Shown here piece by piece: positions 9,108 through 18,333 of a DNA stretch of 64,000 bases. The position numbers and the translations under genes were made by a program. Position 1 is the first letter of the stretch; each line of letters opens with the position of its first letter. The stretch is from assembly GCA_020635055.1 (NCBI GenBank), contig JACKAN010000003.1:1-64000 (forward strand). Direction: 5' to 3'. Origin of the DNA: Pseudobdellovibrionaceae bacterium. Lineage in GTDB: Bacteria; Bdellovibrionota; Bdellovibrionia; Bdellovibrionales; UBA1609. The notes below the pieces were generated by a model that worked only from the letters and a program-made list of their open reading frames with translations, had not been told where the DNA came from and made no database searches.

Positions 9108-9144
9108 AGCTGAGGTAGGAGTGGTACTTCACTATCGCTCAAAA
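9108..9144 (+). repeat. 37-bp repeat shared with 15514-15550, possible IS91-like end
   Basis: Thirty-seven bases match 15514-15550 in the same orientation with four mismatches. The 15 kb copy lies 150 bases after an IS91-like transposase, so this may be a solitary element end. The rest of 8861-9107 has no convincing gene; an antisense frame across it (to 8843) runs into the IS4 terminus and looks like chance. Confidence 0.5.
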
Positions 9145-9166
9145 TAGGTGCATTATTACTCATAGG

Positions 9167-9224
9167 AGTTGCTATGTAAGTAATCAGGAGTTAAACCCTA
9201 GGTCCTGATAATTGCATAGCAACT
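9167..9224. repeat. Nested hairpin upstream of the RAYT relic
   Basis: AGTTGCTATG (9167-9176) pairs perfectly with CATAGCAACT (9215-9224), and inside it ATCAGGA (9183-9189) pairs with TCCTGAT (9203-9209). It ends 20 bases before the relic of a REP-associated tyrosine transposase, enzymes that act on such hairpins. A 17-base part (TAGCAACTTATACCCAA) recurs at 55137-55153. Confidence 0.6.
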
Positions 9225-9244
9225 TATACCCAACCAACGGGTCT

Positions 9245-9780
9245 ATGCCTAGAAAAAAACCATATATCTAACACATTTCCTTACCACATCTTCAATCGCT
9301 CGAATAATCGCGCGTGTTTTTATATAGATTTGGAAACCTTATGGGAGATATTTAATGACCAACTGAAAATACTTAACGAGAAATACAAATGTGAAATCAT
9401 CTCATTTGTACTAATGCCAAATAACTATCATTTTATTTTGCTCGCTATATAAGTAGAGCCTTATCACTGACAACAAACACCTCTGGAGTTGCTTCAAATA
9501 TGTTTGTCGAAATACAGTTAAGGCAAAGTTGTGTGGCCAGGTGGAAGATTATTCATATTCAACTTTAGCAAAAAATTCAGGAATTTTATCAAAAGAATAT
9601 CAGGAATTGGCAATAGACATAGATTGGTTAAATAGTCCATTCTTGAGGGAGATGAAGGAAGCTATTTCTGGTGGGTTGCGAAGAAAAGAGTTTAAGATGA
9701 CGAGAAGTAAATCGGGTTTTCTGCCCGAGCTTGACTTGCCGTTACACAGAAAGGAATCGCATACTACTGTAAATAATTAA
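9245..9780 (+). pseudogene. REP-associated tyrosine transposase (RAYT) relic
   Basis: Starting at ATG 9245 (MPRKKPYI), a shift at the run of seven As restores ISNTFPYHIFNRSNNRACFY, then ISFVLMPNNYHFILLA, which is the IS200-like Y1 transposase order of motifs (PYHI, NRxNNR, FxLMPNHYH). A stop follows, and a third frame gives KYVCRNTVKAKLCG with the usual C-terminal RNPVRAGLV-like box, continuing to 9780. The HUH motif reads N-Y-H, so its first histidine is lost. At least two frame breaks make it dead. Confidence 0.7.
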
Positions 9781-10043
9781 GGCACTCATGAAAATTCTAT
9801 ATTATATTACTTAGTCACTTCTAGCTAATAAACTCGGCAGTGCCATTCAGCGGTCCCTAAATTGCTACATAGTACCTTCTTGCTTATAGAAGAGGGATTT
9901 AAATCATTTAAATTTTAATAGTTTACAATCGGATACTGGCATAGGTCTTGCTCTAGTAACTGACAATATTTAATTGGTAAATTTATCTGTTGGCTTATTT
10001 GAAAGAAATCTTTTTTGAATTAACACTTTTTGTAGGGAGTGGG

Positions 10044-12110
10044 ATGTTTAAAATTTATTTTGTTACTTCACTTTTTCTTGTAACTACTAGTACCCACACA
10101 ATTATCGCTCACTCAGCGACAACACCTCTTTCAGCTTCTAACAAATTGGATATAAATGCCGGTGGCAACAACTCGCAAACAACTTTACCGACAAATCCTT
10201 CATCATGTGAATTTACTCTTACTGAAGATGACAATGCAGAAGGTGACCAAGCAAAAACATTTCCTGTTAAATTTAGATTTAAAAGTGGTGCCCTCTCTAA
10301 TACAAGGATCCGCTTTTATCCCTGGTCGCCGGTAAGCCTTTCTGCCCTTGCAAATTTTCGCCTTGCCAACAATCCGGACTCTGACAGTTCGATTTTACAT
10401 ATTGGTAATGGTCGGACATCATCAGAAACAAGATACCGAAACCACACATCACCAAACACCCACCAGCTACAACTAACTCCTTTTACAGATAATGATAATG
10501 ATAATGATAATGATCTTTCTGTAGAAAGATTATTAATGGAATTCGAAAATCAAGGTCGACCAAGCACACATGTCACTCTCCATAGTCCATCAAATTCAAG
10601 TTCTCTTACAACACAGCAAAGCTCACTTTCAACAAATGTAAACAACCCAGTTACACCGATCACTCTACAAAGACTGGGGCAACATAGATATTTTGAATTT
10701 CAAGCTTATGACAGCTCACTTCCACTAATTGCAAGAATACTTGATATACAAGAAGTTAATGGAGAGTTAAGTGTCTTAGCTGAGTGGGTTGATAACAATC
10801 AAAATACAACAACTGTAGGACTTTTGAATTATGAAGAACTTCTAACTATTCAACGAAGCTCTTCACATTACGATTTTTCTGAACTGGCCGAAGCCGCCTT
10901 CAATAGCTTAATTGATGAAAACTCACTAGCCATCAAATATGGTTTCAAAAAATCTCAGCTTCCTGTATTATTCAATGAAGGCACTCGTCCTAGAATAGTA
11001 GCCTTTGATTCCAATTTATATAGATATCTAACATTAGCTTCACTGCATTTGTACCCAAATTTTTCCAGTAGCATGGAAGCTTACTTCAGCATGGCCGATC
11101 AGGCACCCAGTTCTGACATGATTCAAGGTTTAGACCCCAACTATACGTACAACTGGATCATAAATGAAAATGGCGAACTACAATTGAGTGTACATACTAA
11201 ATTTAACAAAGACAGCACTTCTCTCCCCCGACCTAGCCTGTATTTACTAAGTAAAGGCCGTGGGATACTTATGGGTGGTCACCTCATCTTTCGCAATAAT
11301 CGATGGCAAGCTTTTATTGATACCGATGGCGGCTTCTACGGCATACTCTCCACTCAAGATGTAGAGATCGATATTTCGGACGATATCTTAGGCATTGACG
11401 GCGATATCACCGCCCGCTATTTTGGGACGCAACAAAAAATCCCTGTCATTCCTTACTTAAGGCACTTAGATGATTATGTCTTTTGGATACAAGAAGCCTT
11501 TTTTAATGCCACCGGCTTTACCCCCGAAGTTTACAAGTATAGAGACAAATTATATTGGGAAAAAATAGATTTATGGCATCAAGCTAACTATTCCCAGAGT
11601 CGTGCCAACAATCAACCTACCACCCCAGCTGAAGCAGAGCGGTTTACCCTTTTTGAAAAGTATTTTAAAAATCCCCGTCTTGAGTCCGAAGGGACAAGGC
11701 ATGGTTATTATCGCTCAAGTCATCGAAGCCAGCATAAAAAGAAAAAGCCGTATCAACAAGCTCAAGAAAAACAAAGAAAGGCAAGGGTTCAGCTAAACAG
11801 AATTAAAGATTCTTGGACTCAGCCACGTGAACTTATTGAATATTTTCAAGATAATTTAAACAGTTTGACAGATATTTCCGTCACACTCTGGGCCCTGAAA
11901 ATTGATGTCACTGATGGAACTTTGAATCTCGATGATGAAAAAACTGTTGCTAAAAATTACCGAAAAATAACCTCTGAATACCATCCTGACAAATTAACAA
12001 TGAGGAGAGCCCCAATTGAACAATTATCAGAGGGCGCTGAACTTATAAAAATTGTCACAATAGCTTGGAATGTATATAAGCTAAATAGAAAAAATGGAGC
12101 CTTTAAATGA
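10044..12110 (+). CDS. Predicted exported protein with C-terminal J domain
   Basis: A 688-residue protein. I start it at ATG 10044, preceded by AGGGAG and followed by a signal peptide (MFKIYFVTSLFLVTTS, cleavage near AHSA); a TTG at 9990 is also in frame. The centre (about 60-560) is a long unknown, Ser/Thr/Asn-rich and beta-like region with one DN repeat tract near residue 150. Residues 555-600 are rich in lysine and glutamine. The C-terminus (about 610-680) is a J domain: NYRKITSEYHPDKL holds the HPD motif near residue 647. J domains stimulate Hsp70 ATPases, which are cytoplasmic in bacteria, so an exported one is odd. Its stop overlaps the next gene (ATGA). Confidence 0.75.
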   Translation: MFKIYFVTSLFLVTTSTHTIIAHSATTPLSASNKLDINAGGNNSQTTLPTNPSSCEFTLTEDDNAEGDQAKTFPVKFRFKSGALSNTRIRFYPWSPVSLSALANFRLANNPDSDSSILHIGNGRTSSETRYRNHTSPNTHQLQLTPFTDNDNDNDNDLSVERLLMEFENQGRPSTHVTLHSPSNSSSLTTQQSSLSTNVNNPVTPITLQRLGQHRYFEFQAYDSSLPLIARILDIQEVNGELSVLAEWVDNNQNTTTVGLLNYEELLTIQRSSSHYDFSELAEAAFNSLIDENSLAIKYGFKKSQLPVLFNEGTRPRIVAFDSNLYRYLTLASLHLYPNFSSSMEAYFSMADQAPSSDMIQGLDPNYTYNWIINENGELQLSVHTKFNKDSTSLPRPSLYLLSKGRGILMGGHLIFRNNRWQAFIDTDGGFYGILSTQDVEIDISDDILGIDGDITARYFGTQQKIPVIPYLRHLDDYVFWIQEAFFNATGFTPEVYKYRDKLYWEKIDLWHQANYSQSRANNQPTTPAEAERFTLFEKYFKNPRLESEGTRHGYYRSSHRSQHKKKKPYQQAQEKQRKARVQLNRIKDSWTQPRELIEYFQDNLNSLTDISVTLWALKIDVTDGTLNLDDEKTVAKNYRKITSEYHPDKLTMRRAPIEQLSEGAELIKIVTIAWNVYKLNRKNGAFK
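10488..10514 (+). repeat. GATAAT hexanucleotide repeat inside the J-domain gene
   Basis: Four and a half copies of GATAAT encode alternating Asp-Asn. Changes of whole units would keep the frame and only alter the length of the acidic tract. Confidence 0.8.
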
Positions 12111-13465
12111 AATCACGATCGATATTATTGATTTTCAGTTTTGTACTTAATGTATTGTTTCTCTGCAGTTATTTGCCGCAGGCTTTTGCTGCAAAAGTAG
12201 ACGAAGAACAAGCAAGAGCTGCCTACGTATTTTTTGATTTGGAATTTGAAACTCCCTTACAAGTAGTTAAAAAAAGATATAGAAAATTAATTAGCAAAGT
12301 ACACCCGGACAAACATGGGCCAACTGAAAACCATGCAATAGCTCAAGAAATAAACATTGCATATGCCCATATTACTGAGTGGATGAAGCAGAAAAGTAAC
12401 GTTAACATCTCTAAATCGGAACAGCATCCAGAAACTTCACTACACATTGATTCACTCGCGAAAATAAATTCCGATGCTTATTTGAAGCTACTATCATTCT
12501 CAAAATACTTTAATCCTCAGTTAAAATCAGTAGCTGAAAATTCAGGCGCTCTGTTTGAACTTATATATCGCCTTTACAATTTAGGATATAGCCAAGACGT
12601 ATTAGCCAGCTTAAAAGCAATGAACCTGAGACTTGGCTCAGGCCAGTTTGAATTTGAAGCTGCCTTTAAAAATTTATTTGGTTTATTTGGCGATCGAGGC
12701 ACCCAACTACAAAGTCATTTTCAATTATTTCAAACAAGGGACATAAATGCTTATTTGAACTACTCACACATTCTAGTCCATTTTGACGCCCCATTAACTC
12801 AAGCTACTGGCTTCCCAAGATTTCGAATATTTATGATAAATCCAAACACCGATTCTGCAGATGAAATGTTAGCAATCTTTCGAAATCACAACAATGATCA
12901 CCCACGCCTACAAGTATTCCAGCGCCAAAGAGCTGAAGACTTATATATAGTTGAACGAGATGGTTCACGCTCACTTTTAAAGCCAGCCCATGATCGAATA
13001 GTATCTTTAGATTTATCTATTTTAGACATAAATGGTCATACACCATTTCTTGTTGATCTTTTAACAAACACAAATAGTAGTTTGACTGACACAAACAAAT
13101 TGAATGCATTAGACCTTGGGCTTTATTTAACTTCCTACGGTATTCGTTTCATTCGCCCAGGGTTTGAAAGTCATTCTAATTACCAAAATTTTGATCAAAC
13201 TTATGTTGAAGTAAAGCCTGACCAAGTTCTCAAAACCCTTGAAGCCTTTAAGATTTTAGAAAAGGTACAAAATGCTAACGCTCATAATTTTTCCTGGCCA
13301 CAACCACTTGCGCCCATTTCGTTCACTCAGCTTCCTGCAGGTAGTTACCAAAATAGAAATGGTATCGAAGATCAATCCCCACCAGATTCACAAGGGGAAT
13401 GCGATACTGTTTTGGCTAACAGAGTATTGACTGATCTATTAGGGAGACTAAGATCGTCTAATTAA
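12107..13465 (+). CDS. Predicted exported protein with N-terminal J domain
   Basis: A 452-residue protein with a signal peptide (about 28 residues, ending QAFAA), then at once a J domain at about 38-95: KKRYRKLISKVHPDKHGP with HPD at 66-68, followed by QEINIAYAHITEWM, the helix IV region. The remaining 350 residues are unknown. Its ATG overlaps the stop of the preceding J-domain gene by four bases, so both come from one transcript and are likely partners. A perfect hairpin begins at its stop codon. Bases 12686-12915 recur at 33952-34181 with six mismatches. Confidence 0.8.
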   Translation: MKSRSILLIFSFVLNVLFLCSYLPQAFAAKVDEEQARAAYVFFDLEFETPLQVVKKRYRKLISKVHPDKHGPTENHAIAQEINIAYAHITEWMKQKSNVNISKSEQHPETSLHIDSLAKINSDAYLKLLSFSKYFNPQLKSVAENSGALFELIYRLYNLGYSQDVLASLKAMNLRLGSGQFEFEAAFKNLFGLFGDRGTQLQSHFQLFQTRDINAYLNYSHILVHFDAPLTQATGFPRFRIFMINPNTDSADEMLAIFRNHNNDHPRLQVFQRQRAEDLYIVERDGSRSLLKPAHDRIVSLDLSILDINGHTPFLVDLLTNTNSSLTDTNKLNALDLGLYLTSYGIRFIRPGFESHSNYQNFDQTYVEVKPDQVLKTLEAFKILEKVQNANAHNFSWPQPLAPISFTQLPAGSYQNRNGIEDQSPPDSQGECDTVLANRVLTDLLGRLRSSN

Positions 13466-13495
13466 ACTTGAGTATTTTAAAAAAATACTCAAGTT
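13465..13495. terminator. Perfect 14-bp hairpin after the J-domain operon
   Basis: AACTTGAGTATTTT pairs perfectly with AAAATACTCAAGTT around an AAA loop, beginning in the stop codon. No T tract follows on the plus strand, so termination or mRNA stabilisation are both possible. Confidence 0.6.
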
Positions 13496-13648
13496 CCACT
13501 AACTTACTACTTAAACTAGTGGTTGAATTGAGTTCTTAGGACTGTTCAAATAAATAAGAAAATTATTCTTTAAGGCTTAAATCACAACAAGGATTAAAAT
13601 TTAAATTTGATCCCAATGGCACAGGCACTTGTTCCATATCTTGTTCTG

Positions 13649-13756
13649 TCACAAAGCAATTTTATTTAAGGCTTCCAACGGGGTCATTTGCTTTATGGGT
13701 GTTTGTTTGATTTCGTCTATTGAGTTCTTTAAATCGACACTCAGTTGGTAATGCAA
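13649..13756 (-). pseudogene. Possible mutS 3'-end remnant
   Basis: On the minus strand a 35-codon frame ends QMTPLEALNKIAL-stop, the wording of MutS C-termini (TPLxALN, then stop). It opens after a TAG and has no start. It would be the last few percent of a mutS-like gene whose body has been replaced by the IS91-like relic. The assignment rests on one short motif. Confidence 0.4.
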
Positions 13757-13884
13757 CTATCAACCAAACCATCTTCTATGTTTGCCTATAAACTCATTTG
13801 CACTGAAGTGGTCTGTGAATCTATAAGACTTCGTCTCGCTTCCATTGTATTGTCTTCGTATGCCACCGATATTTCTTCTAGTGA

Positions 13885-15363
13885 AATCCCCTGTATATAT
13901 CTGCCATTATTTAGAATTAGTAATGAAGAAGATAGGGGCTTATTATTTTGGGTGAGCTATAGTCACGACCCTCATGGGAGTTTACTTTTTATATATAATT
14001 TCACATTAGAGAGTTCAAAAAATCTTGATACAAATGTTCGTAGACTTATAAATGATGTCGATCCACAACTTCTTGTTTCAAAAGTCAGCTACGCACGGCG
14101 CAGGCCAGAGAACACTTTTCTATATAAACTCATCCAAGAAAACTTACTCAGCTTTTACCAGCAGCTGGAGCTAGAGCAGGGTAGTGGTCTGCCGGAGTTT
14201 GTGAAAAAGGAATTTTCTGAGTTTTTAAAGTGTGGGATCTTGGCTCATGATTTCTTGAGAGCAAAGTGTGAGTGATGCTGTCGTGAAAAGCTAGTGGCCT
14301 TTAGCTTTAAACGAAGGGGTTTTTGTCCAAGTTGTGGTGCACGAAGAATGGCCGAGAGTGCGACCCACTTTGTGAATGAGGTGTTGCCCCATAAGCCTCT
14401 CAGGAAGTGGGTTCTGAGTCTACCCTTCCAACTGCGATATTTGTTGGCAGCTCAACCCAAGGTAATGGGTGAAGTTTTGCAGATCTTTCACCGGGCCTTA
14501 AATACCTATCAGTGCAAGAAAGTGGGGCTAAAACAAAGCACTGGGGCTAGAACGGGAGCCATTACCTTTATCCAGCGTTTTGGTGGTAGCCTCAATTTCA
14601 ATATCCACTTCCACACTTTGTGTCTAGATGGAGCTTACAGTTTTGATGACAACAAGGCCCAGTTCCACATCAACCAAACACTAAGTCATCTGGAGCTGGA
14701 AAAGTTGCTTAAACAAATTACCACCCGAGTAGTGAGGCATCTAGAAAGGCGAGGACTGATTCAAAAAGAGGATGAAAACAACTACTACTTACCCAATAGG
14801 GAAAACGCCTTTGACCATATTCAAGCTTCATCGATTACGTGTCTCAGTGAAGAGCGACTCAGCCAAAATGCCAAGGGGCAAGTGGTGTATAAACTAAAAA
14901 ACGCCTATGACAATGGAACGACCCATATCGTGCTCAAGCCTCTGGACCTGATAGCCAGGCTAGCTTCACTTGTACCCAGGCCCCGAGTGAACTTAACAAG
15001 ATTTTTTGGTGTATTTGCTCCTCACTTTAAACATCGAAAACTTGTTGTTCCAAAGCCGAAAAAAAGCAAAGAAAAAACTGAGGATAAAACTCTCACTCCA
15101 GCTCAGCAGTCTTCCCGCATGACGTGGACACAGAGGCACAGAGGCTTAAGCGGGTGTTCAATATAGACATCGAAACTTGTCCAGAAGGTGCGGGAAAAGT
15201 GAAAATCATTGCCAGCATTGAAGATCTGCAAGTGATCAAAAAGATCCTGAATCACTTAGGCTTAGAAAGTCGAGCCCCAACACCTTGGTCTGCGAGGGGA
15301 CCACCAGCCACTACTGTCGCTAATGATCAATCTATTCAAATGTTCCCTAATTATGAGTTCTAG
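13885..15363 (+). pseudogene. IS91-like (Y2) transposase relic B with flanking ORF fragment
   Basis: The longest copy. Bases 13885-14056 encode an unrelated fragment (IPCIYLPLFRISNEEDRG) that is fused in frame to the transposase at GTCGATCC (14057). The N-terminal zinc domain (CGILAHDF, RGFCPSCGARRM) carries an in-frame TGA at 14273 where relic D has TCA. The catalytic part has IHFHTLCLDGAYSF. The NRIALGKN block seen in relic A is deleted, joining SSIT to CLSEERL. An 8-bp tandem duplication (CACAGAGG twice, about 15129-15144) shifts the frame; undoing it restores MTWTQRLKRVFNIDIETCP to the stop at 15363. The frame upstream runs back to 13745. Confidence 0.85.
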
Positions 15364-15513
15364 AGAGATCTAAGGGATATTTGCGACCAAAACAAATCTC
15401 TAAGGTCACAGGTCCTTCACAGATTAGCAAAAAAAACACACAGTGAGGCAATTTTAGCGGCTAAACCAGAAAATAGTATTGAGAAAAGGCAAAAATCTGT
15501 GTCAAAAATCAGA

Positions 15514-15550
15514 AGCTGAGGGAGGAGTGGTACTTCGCTACCGATCAAAA
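15514..15550 (+). repeat. 37-bp repeat, likely IS91-like element end
   Basis: Partner of 9108-9144 (four mismatches), 150 bases beyond the transposase stop. Similarity ends at TCAAAA in both copies, as expected of an element boundary. Confidence 0.5.
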
Positions 15551-15640
15551 CTACAAATTTAAACCCTGTTCATTGTCTAGTTTTTATAAAATTTAAATAT
15601 CCCTCTTCGCCAGCAAAGAGGTAACGAATAGAATGTAAAT

Positions 15641-16102
15641 ATGGGAAGATTTCAAATTCGAAGCCATATATGCAATCTCGTGTACAGCTCCAGATTAATC
15701 TTCTCAATAATTATATTCTCTGGGCTTTTGTCACCAGCTTTTGGGGCTTTTCGATACAAACCTGAAAAGCTCGTCCGGACGGCAAAACTTAAACCCATTA
15801 CAGTCAGTCAAAAAGCGCTTAAAAAAATGCTTAAAGCAAAGCTGCCAAATCTTATCTGTGAAAAAAAAGGCTATTTCCGTACTTGTTTTTTTTCATCACA
15901 ACAGACCTGCCTTATAAAATCTGGAAAAGAAGTCAATTCGTGCTTCAGCAACTTGATTAGTTCGCGAAGATCTCTTTCTGAATTGCAGGCTGAAAAGTTC
16001 AGTCAAAATATTGGGGAGTGTGTTGGTTCAAGGTTAGAAAAATCTCATTTAAATGTAAAATTGGCATTACCTATTTGCCACAACATATATGGTTGGCTAT
16101 GA
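15641..16102 (+). CDS. Exported protein, function unknown
   Basis: A 153-residue protein with an N-terminal signal region (hydrophobic core LIFSIIIFSGLL, cleavage near AFGA at about 36) and a basic mature part with several cysteines (C-E-K-K-G-Y, TCFFSSQQTC, CFSNL, GECVG, PICHN). Its stop overlaps the start of the next gene (ATGA), so both form an operon. A small CCTCTT/AAGAGG hairpin lies about 20-40 bases upstream. No family recognised. Confidence 0.65.
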   Translation: MGRFQIRSHICNLVYSSRLIFSIIIFSGLLSPAFGAFRYKPEKLVRTAKLKPITVSQKALKKMLKAKLPNLICEKKGYFRTCFFSSQQTCLIKSGKEVNSCFSNLISSRRSLSELQAEKFSQNIGECVGSRLEKSHLNVKLALPICHNIYGWL

Positions 16103-18333
16103 ATAATTTATTTACCAGTAAATTGAAACGAATATGCTTTCTAACATTAGGTTTACATTCTAGTTTTGTTTTTGCTATCGATAAAAGTAGAAATGATTGG
16201 TGTACACGACCAGAAAACTATACTGAGTATAAAAAAATGGTAAGTGAGTTAAATAATCAAATCTCTTGTCAAGTTTTGGGGCCAGAGGAATGTAAGCTAC
16301 TCATAGGTGTAAGTGGGGTAGGAGCTGTCTATGGGGCAGCAAAAGGAACCGAGGCCTATCAAAAAAATCGTAAGTTGAGTCCGGCGATGACTTGTAAGGT
16401 GAGTAGCATTACACCTAAAGAATATATTAAGGAAAGACCTGAGGTGGGCACTAACATAGATGAAGTTTTTGTAGGCATACCTTTATGGATGAAACGCTTC
16501 CAAGATACTTTTATGGAAGCTATTTTATCTGTAGCCGAGGCCAAAGTAGAGAGTGTCTGTATGATGTCCTTAGACTCAAAAATGCGTATGAGAAAAATGG
16601 CAGAGACTGGGGCTAGGGAATTTGAAAAAGGTCTTGTGATCGCTAGTAAAGAAGTCGAAGCTGCAGAGTCGGCATTACGTGCTCACCAACAGACAGTGCG
16701 AGCAGAAGTCGCTAAGTTAGTGAACTCACAAATCAAAGGCTCCTTAGAACTATCTAAATTGACATCCATTCAACTTCAATTAGCACAAGACTCACAAGCT
16801 TTGTATGAGGGCTGGAATGACTTTCTTAAGGATCGCGCCACTCGTTTGCAAAAAGAATATCAAGAAGCTTTAGCTAAGGGCAATGAAAAAGCAAAGCAAA
16901 TTTTAAGTGTCGAAATAAGTGAATTTATAGGATCGAATTTTTCAGATGAAGTTAAAGATAAAGTTCAAGGTAAAGTTCAAGAAGGACGGGTGATTCTAGA
17001 TCAATTAAATAAGCTCCTCTCCGAAGCCCCTCAAGATTATGGCAAGGGTCAAAACGAATTGTTCAAATTATGTCAGTCGCAGAAACTCAATTGCAGTGAC
17101 CTCTTAAGTAAATCTACTGGTGAAGCCTATGAGCTTTCACAAAAATTGGCTGATAGTAGCCGTAAAGCTAACATTTTTAGAGCTAAATATTCAGCAATGG
17201 TGGATATCGCAAAGGCGGCCGACCCTGTTAGAATTATTCAACCTGCACAGGCTAGAGAACTAATGTTGCGTTTGGTAGAAAATATTCCAAATCGCTTTTT
17301 AATTTCAAACGATATCAAAGCCTTGTCTCAAGGTGTAGGACTGAGTGCGGAAGCCGCTCTGCAACTCAATAACACGACGGCTGGGCTTCGTCATGCTGCG
17401 ATTCAAGCGGGAGCACCAGTTGAAAAAGTGTTTGCTAGAAATGGGCTTGCCCGTGCAGGAATTTTTAATTTAGTAACATCAGTGGGCACTAGAGCGGCAA
17501 TTGCTGGTGGAGCATTGCTTGCTGGAGCAACTACTGCCTTAGCCTCACCCATTGTAGGGGGCGCTATGATTTACACGGCCGCCATGGGTGATGTTTCAGA
17601 GTGTAATGGCTCAGTTTCGACATCAAGATTCGCAACAACGGATGCTAATTGTGTTACTTTGCCAGTTTATAACAGACGCACAATGGACCTTCATACAAGC
17701 CCCTTTGATGAACAAATGAAAGAGTTAACAGAACATCCTGAAATGTGTGGCGTGCTGACGAAAATTCATGAATCCACAAAGCCGAGCCGCTGGGAAGCCT
17801 CTTGTCAAAAGGATTCAGCGGGAAGGGCTACGGGATACTCAGCTAAACTCCGGACTCTCGGTTTAAATCTACAACAAGAGGCAAAATTTAATTCGGATGG
17901 GCAGATTGTAGACTTTCGCATGGTGGATCCATCAAGGAAAAGTAGGCTTGTAAAAGGAGGATTTGGTGCGACTATTAATAATGGTGAAGTTTCTGAAGTT
18001 CGCTTTCTAAATGAAGGTGCTATATTCGTGACAGATGATCCTAAAGAAACTCTTAGTAAAGCACTTAACTTTCGAGATCCAACATTCTATAATGCTTTTG
18101 CAATGGCAAATTATGTAGGTAAGGTTGGAAAATTTGACAGCGATAAGAAAAAAAGAATAAGTGAGAATCTCATATTAGCAAATTCACAATTTGTCGCCAA
18201 TCGAATGCCCATGATAGAGATGAGTGCTTGTTGTCAAGGACAACATGATCCAAGTCGCTGTGATCAATATGGAATACATCTAAATAGTAGGGGTGGTAAT
18301 TCCCGAACACAACCCTCTTCGAAAATACAATAA
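16099..18333 (+). CDS. Large exported coiled-coil protein, function unknown
   Basis: A 744-residue protein. I use ATG 16099, which overlaps the upstream stop and places the signal peptide (SKLKRICFLTLGLHSSFVFA) at the N-terminus; a frame from 16018 has no signal. Residues about 150-370 are long charged helices, probably coiled coil. A glycine/alanine-rich hydrophobic stretch near 490-510 (IAGGALLAGATTALASPIVGG) may enter a membrane. The C-terminal third holds paired cysteines and beta-like text (FGATINNGEVSEVRFLNEGA). No enzyme motif seen. Partner of the 153-residue protein. Confidence 0.7.
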   Translation: MNNLFTSKLKRICFLTLGLHSSFVFAIDKSRNDWCTRPENYTEYKKMVSELNNQISCQVLGPEECKLLIGVSGVGAVYGAAKGTEAYQKNRKLSPAMTCKVSSITPKEYIKERPEVGTNIDEVFVGIPLWMKRFQDTFMEAILSVAEAKVESVCMMSLDSKMRMRKMAETGAREFEKGLVIASKEVEAAESALRAHQQTVRAEVAKLVNSQIKGSLELSKLTSIQLQLAQDSQALYEGWNDFLKDRATRLQKEYQEALAKGNEKAKQILSVEISEFIGSNFSDEVKDKVQGKVQEGRVILDQLNKLLSEAPQDYGKGQNELFKLCQSQKLNCSDLLSKSTGEAYELSQKLADSSRKANIFRAKYSAMVDIAKAADPVRIIQPAQARELMLRLVENIPNRFLISNDIKALSQGVGLSAEAALQLNNTTAGLRHAAIQAGAPVEKVFARNGLARAGIFNLVTSVGTRAAIAGGALLAGATTALASPIVGGAMIYTAAMGDVSECNGSVSTSRFATTDANCVTLPVYNRRTMDLHTSPFDEQMKELTEHPEMCGVLTKIHESTKPSRWEASCQKDSAGRATGYSAKLRTLGLNLQQEAKFNSDGQIVDFRMVDPSRKSRLVKGGFGATINNGEVSEVRFLNEGAIFVTDDPKETLSKALNFRDPTFYNAFAMANYVGKVGKFDSDKKKRISENLILANSQFVANRMPMIEMSACCQGQHDPSRCDQYGIHLNSRGGNSRTQPSSKIQ

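Noticed and set aside
8843..9163. Minus-strand 106-residue frame
   Set aside because: It ends inside the IS4 terminus and its start lies in the 37-bp repeat; likely chance.
14273..14275. TGA as selenocysteine or programmed recoding in the IS91-like gene
   Set aside because: Relic D has a serine codon at the same place and no downstream SECIS-like structure stands out; a plain nonsense mutation fits.
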